Source: JAAZPG01 sp012797375
Lineage (GTDB): Bacteria; Acidobacteriota; Aminicenantia; Aminicenantales; UBA4085
DNA length: 31,755 bases
Direction of reading: 5' to 3'
NCBI GenBank assembly: GCA_937868205.1
Contig: CALMMC010000011.1
Span: forward strand, 1 to 31,755
The notes under the pieces are model-generated. The model did no database searches. It worked only from the letters and a program-made list of their open reading frames with translations, and was not told the origin of the DNA. Both the position numbers and the translations under genes were made by a program. Below, piece by piece: positions 14,283 to 22,155 of the stretch. Each line of letters begins with the position of its first letter. Positions within the stretch are counted from its first letter, which is position 1.

Positions 14283-17054
14283 TCACGCTCCGGCCAGGAC
14301 GTCCGCGCAGCGGCGGCACAAATCGGGATGATCGGCCGAGCCGCCGACGGAGATCCGGTAGTTCCAGCACCGGCTGCATTTCCGTCCGCCGGCTTTCTCG
14401 ATCCGGACGCCGGTCTCCTTCCCCGTCGTCCGCTCGACGCGGACCGAGGAGACGAGGCAAAGGGCGGCCAGGAGATCGCCTTCGGCCTCGATCGGCCCGG
14501 CCTCGGTCTCCGGGACCTGGAGGACGACGCTTCCCTCGAGGGCGTTGCCGATCCTCTTGGATTCCCTGGCTTTTTCCAATTCCTTGAGGACTTGATCCCT
14601 CAGAGCCAGGAGACGCGTCCAGGTCTTGCGCCGGGCGTCGGGAAGCCACGTTTCGGAAAAATCGGGGAAATACGCCAGGTGGATGGATTCCTCCTTGTCC
14701 TTGAAGCCCGGCATCGCTTCCCAGGCTTCGTCTGTGGTGAACGGCAGAAGGGGGGCCAGGAGGCGAAGGGAATCCCTCAGGATCCGGAACAAGGCCGTCT
14801 GGGCCGAACGGCGGAGACGGTCGTTTTTCCCCGAGCAGTAGAGACGGTCCTTGAGGACGTCTAAGTAGAAAGCGCTCAAGTCGACCGTGAAAAAGTCATA
14901 CGCGGCGTGGAAAACCGAATGAAATTCGTATTCATCGTACGCCCGGAGGATCCGGCGGCCGACGGCTGCGTTTTGTTCGAGGGCCCAGAGGTCGAGCTCC
15001 TCCAATTCGGCGGCCGGGAGGGCGTCGCGGTCCGGGTCGAAATCCTGCAGGTTTCCGAGGAGGAACCGCCAGGTGTTCCGGACTTTCCGGTAAGCCTCGA
15101 CGAGATGCTGGACGATCGCCTGGCCGAAGGGGGCGTCCTCCTTGAAGTTGAGCATGGCGATCCACAGACGGAGGATCTCCGCTCCGTTCCGGCCGATCAC
15201 GTCCCGCGGCTCGATGACGTTTCCGGCCGATTTCGACATCGCCTTTCCCTCCTCGTCCAGGACGAAGCCGTGGGTGATGCAGGAACGGAAGGGCGACGCG
15301 CCGGCGGTTTCGACGCCGATCAGCAGCGAGCTGTTGAACCACCCCCGATGCTGGTCATGGCCCTCGATATAGACATCGGCCGGCCAGGGCAGGTCGGCCC
15401 GCTTCCCCAGGACGCGCTGGCTGGAGCCCGATTCGAACCAGACATCCAGGATGTCGTTTTCTTTTTCGAAGGAGCCGCCCCCGCAGGCCGGGCATTTCGT
15501 CCCGGCGGGAAGCAGGGTTTCGGCCGGCCGGGTGAACCAGGCCGCCGATCCCTCGGCCTCGAAAAGATCGGCCGCGTGCAGGGCGATCTTCTCGTCGGCG
15601 ATCGTTTCGCCGCAGGCCGAGCAAACAAACGCCGGGATCGGCACTCCCCAGGACCGCTGGCGGGAAATGCACCAATCGGGCCGGTTGGCCACCATCCCGG
15701 CGATGCGCTCCTCGCCCCAAGCCGGAATCCAGCGGACCTTCTTGATCTCATCCAGGGCCCGGCTGCGCAAGCCGCCGCGGTCCAGAGAGATGAACCATTG
15801 GGCCGTGGCCCGGAAGATCACCGGATTCTTGCAGCGCCAGCAGTGCGGGTAAGAATGCGAGATCTCCCCTTCTCCGAGAAGCGACCCGCCGGCTTTCATA
15901 TCGGCGTTGATGACCGCGTTGGCTTGAAAGACGTTCATCCCGGCGTAGCGGGGGACGTCCGCGGTGAACGCGCCCGTGTCGTCGACCGGCGTGTAGATCT
16001 CCAGGCCGGCGGCCAGGCCGGTCAAGTAATCCTCGTAGCCGTGGCCCGGAGCCGTGTGGACGCAGCCGGTGCCGTCGTCGAGGGTGACGTAGTCGGCCAG
16101 GACGAAGATCGATTCCCGGTCGAGGAACGGATGGCGGGCCTTGAGGCCGGCGAGTTCCCGGCCCTCGATGGTCGCCAGGATTTTAGGATCGCGGAAGCCG
16201 AGGACCTCGGCCACGACCGGAACGAGGCGCTTGGCCGTCAGAAAAGCCTTGCCCCCGGTCTCGAAAACGGCGTATTCATGCTCGGGATGAAAGGCGACGG
16301 CCAGGTTGGCCGGCAGCGTCCAGGGCGTCGTCGTCCAGATGATCACCGAAACGTCCTTCCCCTTCAGGGCCGGAGCCAGGGCTCCCAGGTCCGAAACGAC
16401 CGGAAACCGGACGTAGATCGAGGGCGACGTCTTGTCCTTGTAAATGATTTCGGCTTCGGCCAGGGCCGTCCGGCAGGACGGGCACCAATGGACCGGCCGT
16501 TTCCCCTTGTACACGTCCCCGTTCTTAAAAAAGACGGCGAGACAACGGAGGATGTCCGCCTCGTAGGACGGATTCATCGTCAAGTAGGGCTCGGTCCATT
16601 CCCCGAACACCCCCAGGCGTTTGAAATCCTCCCGCTGGATGTCGATGAACTTCAGGGCATAGGCCTTGCATTCCTCCCGGAAGGCGGTCAGGGACAGGGT
16701 TTTCTTCTTTTCGCCGAGGAGGCGGTCGACGTGGATCTCGATCGGCAGGCCGTGACAATCCCACCCCGGGACGTAGGGCGCCAGGTATCCTTTCATCGTT
16801 TTCGATTTGACGATGAAATCCTTGAGGATCTTGTTCATCGCCGTTCCCAAGTGGATGTGGCCGTTGGCGTACGGCGGCCCGTCGTGAAGGACGAATGTCC
16901 GGCGGCCCCGCCGGGAGGCGATGATCTTTCCGTAGAGGCCGGCGTCTTCCCATTTGCGGAGCATCGCCGGCTCCATTTCAGTCAGCTTGGCCTTCATGGC
17001 GAAGTCCGTATGGGGGAGGTTCAGCGTTTTTTTGTAGTCTTTTTCATCGGCCAT
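14283..17054 (-). CDS. ileS: Isoleucyl-tRNA synthetase
   Basis: This 923-residue class I aminoacyl-tRNA synthetase charges tRNA-Ile. It carries the HIGH-type motif GHIH (65-68, in PPYANGHIHLG), the large CP1 editing domain, the KMSKS-type motif KAMSKS (604-609) and a C-terminal zinc finger with C893, C896, C913 and C916. This is the zinc-containing, E. coli-like bacterial type. The ATG at 17054 has GGAG six bases upstream. It is the first gene of ileS-lspA-lgt-rluD, in which the three downstream junctions are overlapping or within seven bases. A promoter lies about 75-105 bases upstream. Confidence 0.97.
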   Translation of the reverse strand: MADEKDYKKTLNLPHTDFAMKAKLTEMEPAMLRKWEDAGLYGKIIASRRGRRTFVLHDGPPYANGHIHLGTAMNKILKDFIVKSKTMKGYLAPYVPGWDCHGLPIEIHVDRLLGEKKKTLSLTAFREECKAYALKFIDIQREDFKRLGVFGEWTEPYLTMNPSYEADILRCLAVFFKNGDVYKGKRPVHWCPSCRTALAEAEIIYKDKTSPSIYVRFPVVSDLGALAPALKGKDVSVIIWTTTPWTLPANLAVAFHPEHEYAVFETGGKAFLTAKRLVPVVAEVLGFRDPKILATIEGRELAGLKARHPFLDRESIFVLADYVTLDDGTGCVHTAPGHGYEDYLTGLAAGLEIYTPVDDTGAFTADVPRYAGMNVFQANAVINADMKAGGSLLGEGEISHSYPHCWRCKNPVIFRATAQWFISLDRGGLRSRALDEIKKVRWIPAWGEERIAGMVANRPDWCISRQRSWGVPIPAFVCSACGETIADEKIALHAADLFEAEGSAAWFTRPAETLLPAGTKCPACGGGSFEKENDILDVWFESGSSQRVLGKRADLPWPADVYIEGHDQHRGWFNSSLLIGVETAGASPFRSCITHGFVLDEEGKAMSKSAGNVIEPRDVIGRNGAEILRLWIAMLNFKEDAPFGQAIVQHLVEAYRKVRNTWRFLLGNLQDFDPDRDALPAAELEELDLWALEQNAAVGRRILRAYDEYEFHSVFHAAYDFFTVDLSAFYLDVLKDRLYCSGKNDRLRRSAQTALFRILRDSLRLLAPLLPFTTDEAWEAMPGFKDKEESIHLAYFPDFSETWLPDARRKTWTRLLALRDQVLKELEKARESKRIGNALEGSVVLQVPETEAGPIEAEGDLLAALCLVSSVRVERTTGKETGVRIEKAGGRKCSRCWNYRISVGGSADHPDLCRRCADVLAGA

Positions 17055-17130
17055 CGAATTCTCCGGTTTTTCCCTAGGCGGGAGTCCGTCCTCCCCGCCG
17101 CTTACCGCCGGCGTCTTTTCGGGACGCCCT

Positions 17131-17158
17131 ATTTTATCCCCTGGGGGGGAAAAGTCAA
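17131..17158 (-). promoter_or_regulatory. Promoter of the ileS operon
   Basis: On the minus strand, TTGACT (17158-17153), a 16-base spacer and TAAAAT (17136-17131) form a good sigma-70 promoter just below the nadB stop. The predicted leader of about 70 bases holds two small hairpins (GGCGTC/GACGCC and GGGAG/CTCCC). There is no T-box. Confidence 0.72.
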
Positions 17159-17182
17159 TTGAAAGGGAGTCTGAGCCGGCGT

Positions 17183-18760
17183 TCAGTCCAGGCGGTAATG
17201 AGCGCCGGAGGACACCGGGTTGGCGATTGCCGCCCGGACGATCATCAGGGCGACCTGCAAGCCGTGGCGGAGGCGGATGATGTCCGGATCGAGGATGGCT
17301 TCCCGGTAGAATTTATCGATGCGGTGTTCGAGATATTCCAGGTCGGCCTTGGCCCTCTCCAAGCGCTTGGTCGTCCGGACCAAGCCGGCGTAGTTCCACA
17401 TCGTCGAACGGATCGTCAGCCAGTCCTGGTTGATCAGGGCCGGGTCGACTTCCTCCGGCTGGGGCGGGTAGTACCATCGGCGGACGTCGCTTTCTGAAAA
17501 ACCGGTCGGCGGCGTGCGGTCCCCCGCTAGGAAACGGCCGGCCCGGGTGCCCCAGACCAGCCCTTCAAGAAGAGACGTGGAAGCCAGGCGGTTCGCCCCA
17601 TGGAGGCCGGTGCAACTCGCCTCGCCGACGGCGTAGAGTCCGTGGAGGGAGGTTTTCCCCCACGTGTCGACGAGCACGCCGCCGCAGCAGTAATGGGCGG
17701 CTGGAACGACGGGAATCGGCTCCCGGCTGATGTCGATGCCGTAGCGCAGGCAGGTTTCGAAAATATGCGGAAACCGGATCTTCACGTCGACCTTGGCGTA
17801 GGAGGCCAGATCAAGGAGGACATGGTCGGCGTTGGTCAGGATCATTTCCTCGTAGATCGCCCGGGATACTTCGTCGCGGGGGGCCAGATCCTTCAATCCG
17901 CCGTATTTATCCATGAAGGTCCGGCCGTCCAGCGATTTCAGCCGGGCCCCTTCCCCCCGGACCGTCTCCGAGATGAGGAAGCCGTCGCAGTCCCGGTGAT
18001 AAAGAACCGTGGGATGGAACTGGATGTATTCCATGTGGGCGATCCGGGCGCCGGCCCGGAGGGCCATGGCGTAGCCCGAGCCGACGGCCGTTTTCGGATT
18101 GGAGGTATTGAGAAAAACCGCCCCGCAGCCGCCGGTGGCCAGGACCGTCCGGCCGGCGAGGATCATTCGGACCCGGCGCGACCGGTTGTCCAGGACATAC
18201 GCCCCGACGCAGGCCGGCTCCCGGTAATAGGCCTGAGGATTCTTGGCGTGGTGAGGGACGGTCAGAAGATCCACGGCCGTATGGTCGGCCAGGATGCGGA
18301 CGTTCGGCCGGCGGGCCAAGGCGGCCAGGAAGGCCTCCTCGATCGTTTTGCCGGTCGTGTCCTGGACGTGAAGAATGCGGCGGCGGGAATGGCCTCCTTC
18401 CCGGGCGAAATCCAGCTCGTCCTCCCCGTTGCGGGAAAAGTCGATTCCCAGCTCTTCAATCAGGATCTCGTCGACCATCGGCTTGCTGTCCGAGACCAGG
18501 ACATCCACCGCCTCGGGATTGTTGATGCCGTCCCCGGACTCGAAAATATCCCGGCGGAGCAGGTCCGGATCATCGTCCGGGCCGAGGGAAACGATTCCAC
18601 CCTGGGCGTACCGGGTGTTTGATTCCTGCATGTCGGACGACTTGGAGATGACGAGGACGTCCAGGCCGGCCTTGGACGCGGCCAGAGCGGCCGCCGAGCC
18701 CGAAATCCCGCATCCGATGATCAAAACGTCGGCCTTGAGCCGTTCCTCATCCCCCGCCAT
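17183..18760 (-). CDS. nadB: L-aspartate oxidase
   Basis: This 525-residue FAD enzyme oxidises L-aspartate to iminoaspartate, the first step of de novo NAD synthesis. The FAD-binding GCGISG (16-21) follows a beta strand. Family motifs NTRYAQGGIVS, EGGHSRRRI, the FHPT segment, SETVRGEGA and the C-terminal GLYAVGEASCTGLHGANRLAS are all present and the length is normal. The ATG at 18760 has AAGGAG nine bases upstream, inside the end of nadC, whose stop lies two bases away. The quinolinate synthase gene nadA, which completes the step between NadB and NadC, is not in this window. Confidence 0.95.
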   Translation of the reverse strand: MAGDEERLKADVLIIGCGISGSAAALAASKAGLDVLVISKSSDMQESNTRYAQGGIVSLGPDDDPDLLRRDIFESGDGINNPEAVDVLVSDSKPMVDEILIEELGIDFSRNGEDELDFAREGGHSRRRILHVQDTTGKTIEEAFLAALARRPNVRILADHTAVDLLTVPHHAKNPQAYYREPACVGAYVLDNRSRRVRMILAGRTVLATGGCGAVFLNTSNPKTAVGSGYAMALRAGARIAHMEYIQFHPTVLYHRDCDGFLISETVRGEGARLKSLDGRTFMDKYGGLKDLAPRDEVSRAIYEEMILTNADHVLLDLASYAKVDVKIRFPHIFETCLRYGIDISREPIPVVPAAHYCCGGVLVDTWGKTSLHGLYAVGEASCTGLHGANRLASTSLLEGLVWGTRAGRFLAGDRTPPTGFSESDVRRWYYPPQPEEVDPALINQDWLTIRSTMWNYAGLVRTTKRLERAKADLEYLEHRIDKFYREAILDPDIIRLRHGLQVALMIVRAAIANPVSSGAHYRLD

Positions 18761-18762
18761 GT

Positions 18763-19608
18763 CTATCGTCTCCTTGTCGTCTTGATTTCAAGGCTGAGAT
18801 CGACGGCCCGGGCCGAGTGGGTCAGCCGGCCGATGGAAATGAAATCCACGCCCGTCTCCGCGATCTGCCTGATGTTGTCCAGACAAACATTGCCCGAGGC
18901 CTCGATCTTGACCCGGCCCCGAAGGAGCCGGACCGTTTTTTTCATCTCCGGGATCGTCATGTTGTCGAGCATCACCCAATCCGCCCCGGCGGCCGCGGCT
19001 TCCATCGCCTCGGCCGCCGTGGCGGCCTCCACCTCGAGGCGGAAGCGCCGCCCCCAGGCCGCCCGAACGGCGGCCACCGCCGGGCCGACTCCGCCGGCGA
19101 CGGCCAGGTGATTGTCCTTGACGAGGACCATGCTCGAAAGATCGCGGCGGTGATTGACTCCGCCGCCCCGGCGGACGGCGTATTTTTCCAGGTCGCGCAG
19201 ACCGGGCGTCGTCTTCCGGGTATCGAGGACGCGGACCCCCGTTCCGGCGACGGCCCGAACGTAAGACTGCGTCGCGGTGGCGATGCCGGACAGGCGTTGG
19301 ACGAAATTGAGGGCTGTCCGCTCGCCCCGGAGAAGAACGGCCGCCGGCCCCGAGATTTCAGCCAGGACCTGTCCCGGACGGAACGGAGATCCGTCCCGAA
19401 GCTTGCGCCGGACGGCGACCTTCGGATCCAGCGTCTTGAACACCCGGACAAAGACATCGATCCCGGCCAGGACGCCGTCCTCCTTGGCCAGCAGGACGGC
19501 CGCCGCCTTCATCTCCGGGGGGACGATCGCCGACGTCGTCACGTCTCCGGCCGGCAGGTCCTCGGCCAAGGCCCGTTCGATCGCTTCTTGAACGTCCAAC
19601 GTCTTCAT
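18763..19608 (-). CDS. nadC: Nicotinate-nucleotide pyrophosphorylase (QPRTase)
   Basis: This 281-residue enzyme converts quinolinate and PRPP to nicotinate mononucleotide. Recognisable segments are EDLPAGDVTT, LNFVQRLSGIAT, VLDTRKTTPGLR, EKYAVRRGGGVNHR, VLVKDNHL, EVEAATAAEAMEA, MLDNM and EASGN, in the normal family order. The ATG at 19608 starts where family homology begins (MKTLDVQEAI); the open frame continues 68 codons upstream but into the promoter, so that extension is rejected. No ribosome-binding site precedes the ATG, and the -10 box ends only seven bases before it, implying a leaderless mRNA. It leads the nadC-nadB operon. Confidence 0.95.
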   Translation of the reverse strand: MKTLDVQEAIERALAEDLPAGDVTTSAIVPPEMKAAAVLLAKEDGVLAGIDVFVRVFKTLDPKVAVRRKLRDGSPFRPGQVLAEISGPAAVLLRGERTALNFVQRLSGIATATQSYVRAVAGTGVRVLDTRKTTPGLRDLEKYAVRRGGGVNHRRDLSSMVLVKDNHLAVAGGVGPAVAAVRAAWGRRFRLEVEAATAAEAMEAAAAGADWVMLDNMTIPEMKKTVRLLRGRVKIEASGNVCLDNIRQIAETGVDFISIGRLTHSARAVDLSLEIKTTRRR

Positions 19609-19615
19609 TTTTCGG

Positions 19616-19644
19616 ATTATAGGACTTCGGCCGAGGCCGGTCAA
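19616..19644 (-). promoter_or_regulatory. Promoter of nadC-nadB, apparently leaderless
   Basis: On the minus strand, TTGACC (19644-19639), a 17-base spacer and a perfect TATAAT (19621-19616) precede CCGAAAA and then the nadC ATG. Normal spacing puts the transcription start at or one base before the ATG. Confidence 0.8.
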
Positions 19645-19699
19645 ACCGATCCCCTCTCCCGCCCGGGAGGCGAAAAGAATTGACAGGCGCGGCGGCCCC

Positions 19700-20740
19700 A
19701 TGGGAACATACCGCGTGTTCAAAAAACAGACGCCGCTGATTATCCTCTCCGTCGTTCTCTCCCTATTCTTGTTGATCGTCCTCTTCCGCCAAGTTTCCCT
19801 GTCCGAATTCACCGAAACGATGTCGGCCCTCTTTCTTCCCGCCCTCCTGGCCTATATGGCCGTCAGCTTGGCGGCGTCTTTCCTGAGAGCCTGGCGCTAC
19901 CGGATCCTTCTCCAGCCGGTGGAAATCTCCTGGGGGGACATCCTGCTCGTTACCCTGGTCCGGAACGCCTTCGACGACCTCTTTCCCGCCCGCATCGGCT
20001 CCCTTTCTTATCTTTATGTCCTGAACAGCCGCCTGGAAAAACCGTTCGAGAACGCCGCCTCCTCGTTCGTCATCGCCTTCATTTATGATTTTCTGACCTT
20101 AGGCCCGTTCGTCCTCCTGGCCCTCCTGGCTGTCGGCGGCGGCCCGGCCGGCGTTTCCGCCGGAGCATTGATCGCCGCCGCCTTGATTTTTTCAGCCGTC
20201 GTCGTCCTTGTCGCCTGGAAAATCGCCTTATTCGCCCGGATCGCCCGGAATATCGCCCTCTGGCTGATGAAAAAGACGCCTTGGATCCGCAGGCCGGCCG
20301 TCGTCCGGGCGTTTGAGAACTTGGATCAAACCGTCGCCGTTCTGGGAGAAAAGCACAAGCCGGGCCGGCGGCCGGCCGTTTTCCTGCTCTCTTTTCTCAT
20401 CCGGCTCGGAAAATACATCTCCTTGTTCCTCCTCCTGTTCGCGGTCTTGAGGAGCCGGGGCGTTTCCTGGGAAGGCTTGAGCTTCTGGAAGACCGTCCTG
20501 GGCTTGACCGGAGCGGAAATGACCGCCGTCCTGCCGGTCAAGGGACTGGCCGGGTTCGGAACCTGGGAATCCGCCTGGGCCGCCGCTCTCCAATGGATGC
20601 GTTTCGACCCGCGGCCGGCGATCCTCTCCGGCCTGGGGATCCATCTCGTGACGAACCTCTTCGAGTATGCCCTCGCCCTGGGAAGCCTGTCCGTTCTCGC
20701 CGTCCGCCGCAAACGTGATAGAATGGGCCGAAAATCATGA
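19700..20740 (+). CDS. YbhN/UPF0104-family flippase-like membrane protein
   Basis: This 346-residue integral membrane protein resembles the lysylphosphatidylglycerol synthetase transmembrane region (UPF0104/YbhN). Several hydrophobic helices are visible from residue 12 onward. The family's conserved polar segment is present (RNAFDDLFPARIGSLSYLYV), along with a later LTGAEMTAVLPVKGLAGFGTWE motif. Members are membrane proteins often near lipid-modifying enzymes, and the substrate here is unknown. The start is uncertain: the ATG at 19700 has only a weak upstream site, and a GTG at 19715 is an alternative. The stop overlaps the tldD ATG as ATGA, so it is the first gene of a four-gene plus-strand cluster. 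Confidence 0.8.
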   Translation: MGTYRVFKKQTPLIILSVVLSLFLLIVLFRQVSLSEFTETMSALFLPALLAYMAVSLAASFLRAWRYRILLQPVEISWGDILLVTLVRNAFDDLFPARIGSLSYLYVLNSRLEKPFENAASSFVIAFIYDFLTLGPFVLLALLAVGGGPAGVSAGALIAAALIFSAVVVLVAWKIALFARIARNIALWLMKKTPWIRRPAVVRAFENLDQTVAVLGEKHKPGRRPAVFLLSFLIRLGKYISLFLLLFAVLRSRGVSWEGLSFWKTVLGLTGAEMTAVLPVKGLAGFGTWESAWAAALQWMRFDPRPAILSGLGIHLVTNLFEYALALGSLSVLAVRRKRDRMGRKS

Positions 20741-22155
20741 GCATTTTCGAAGATCGCTTTCACCTTGGACCGTCCGATTTCACCGATGTTCTGGAGACCG
20801 CCCTCTCCCGGGGCGGCGATTTCGCCGAGCTTTTTTTCGAATACCGCCTCCATCATTCCATCCTCATCGAGGAACAGATTATCAAGGAGACGGCCGAAAG
20901 CGTCGGGCTCGGGCTCGGTATCCGCGTCTGGTCCGGAGATCAGACCGGCTTCGGATACACCAACGACCTTTCCCCGGAGCGGATGAAGAAAGCCGCCCGC
21001 TCGGCCGCCGCCATCGCCGTGGCCGGCGGAGCGCCCTCGCCCCCGGCCGCTTTCGTTTCCCGTTCCCCCCTGGCCGGCCTTTACCCCGTCGCCGAACCGG
21101 CCGTTTCCGCCGACCTGGGCCGAAAGATCGCCCTGGTCCGGGAAGCGTACGAGGCGGCCCTGGCGGTTTCGCCGGCGATCAAAAAAGCCAAGGCCGCCTG
21201 GGGCGACTACGTCCAGCATATTCTGATCGCCAATTCCGAGGGATTGATCGTCTCTGACGTCCGGCCGATGGTCAAATTGACCTGCACGGCGATCGCCGAA
21301 AAAGGCGCGGTCCGGGAGTATGGGTTTTCCGGCGGAGGCGGACGGACGGGACTGGAAGTCTTTGTCTCGGTCCGGACGCCGGCCGAGATCGGCCGGGAGG
21401 CGGCCGAGGAGGCCCTTCTGCTGCTGGAGGCGGCCGATGCTCCGGCCGGCGAGATGCCCGTCGTCCTGGCCGCGGGAGAAGCCGGCGTTCTGATCCATGA
21501 GGCCGTCGGCCATCTGCTCGAAGCCGATTTCAACCGCCGGAAAACGTCCGTTTTCTGGAACAAGATGGGGGCCCGGGTCGGAACGGATCTCGTCACGATC
21601 TTCGACGATCCGACGATTCCGGCCGGCCGCGGCTCTTACGCCGTGGACGACGAGGGAACGATTCCCCGGCGGACGCTCCTGATCGACAAGGGCGTCGTCT
21701 CCGGGCTCCTGACCGACCGGCTCTCGGCCAAAATCCTCGGACGCCCGCTGACCGGCCACGGACGGCGCCAGGATTATTCCGAGATCCCCATCCCCCGCAT
21801 GGCCAACACGTACATCGCCGCCGGGCCCCATGATCCGGAGGAAATCCTTCGCTCCGTCGGCCGCGGCTTTTATGCCAAGCGGCTGACGGGCGGACAGGTG
21901 GAGGATTCAGGAAAGTTCACGTTTTCCGTCAGCCTGGGCTACTTCATCGAAAACGGCCGGTTGACGCGCCCGGCCAAGCAGGCGACCCTGATTGGAACCA
22001 GCCTCGGCATCCTCAACCGCCTCTGCATGGCCGGAACGGATTTGGAATTCGGCCGGCCCACCGGGACCTGCGGCAAGGAAGGCCAGCACGTCCCGATCAA
22101 CGACGGTTGTCCGACGCTGAAGATCTCGTCGATGACCGTGGGAGGACAGGGATGA
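20737..22155 (+). CDS. tldD: TldD metalloprotease subunit
   Basis: This 472-residue protein is the catalytic partner of the TldD/TldE heterodimer, which degrades unfolded peptides in the cytoplasm and in some bacteria matures ribosomally made peptides. The zinc motif HEAVGH is at 254-259 (GVLIHEAVGHLLEADF). Other typical segments are DDEGTIPRRTLLI and DRLSAKILGRPLTGHGRR. The ATG at 20737 shares ATGA with the preceding gene and has no ribosome-binding site. An extended -10-like TGATAGAAT (20716-20724) lies 12 bases upstream, so either re-initiation or a short-leader transcript could start it. It overlaps tldE at the other end by the same ATGA arrangement. Confidence 0.94.
   Translation: MSIFEDRFHLGPSDFTDVLETALSRGGDFAELFFEYRLHHSILIEEQIIKETAESVGLGLGIRVWSGDQTGFGYTNDLSPERMKKAARSAAAIAVAGGAPSPPAAFVSRSPLAGLYPVAEPAVSADLGRKIALVREAYEAALAVSPAIKKAKAAWGDYVQHILIANSEGLIVSDVRPMVKLTCTAIAEKGAVREYGFSGGGGRTGLEVFVSVRTPAEIGREAAEEALLLLEAADAPAGEMPVVLAAGEAGVLIHEAVGHLLEADFNRRKTSVFWNKMGARVGTDLVTIFDDPTIPAGRGSYAVDDEGTIPRRTLLIDKGVVSGLLTDRLSAKILGRPLTGHGRRQDYSEIPIPRMANTYIAAGPHDPEEILRSVGRGFYAKRLTGGQVEDSGKFTFSVSLGYFIENGRLTRPAKQATLIGTSLGILNRLCMAGTDLEFGRPTGTCGKEGQHVPINDGCPTLKISSMTVGGQG

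Noticed and set aside
17055..17130. A T-box or other riboswitch in the ileS leader.
   Set aside because: The leader is only about 70 bases with two small stems. It lacks the T-box sequence, specifier loop and terminator/antiterminator pair.
14907..17162. Very long open frames opposite real genes (for example opposite ileS, alpha-2-macroglobulin and pbpC).
   Set aside because: They lack stop codons because of high GC and skewed third positions. Their translations are Arg/Gly/Pro-rich with no family motifs, while the opposite strand encodes clear proteins.
19680..19712. TTGACA at 19680-19685 as the -35 box for the YbhN-like gene.
   Set aside because: At 18-base spacing the only -10 candidate (GAACAT) falls inside the annotated start region; it would work only if the true start were the GTG at 19715. 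Kept as an alternative, not called.
19609..19812. 68-codon N-terminal extension of nadC.
   Set aside because: It would run through a near-perfect promoter, and family similarity begins exactly at the ATG at 19608.
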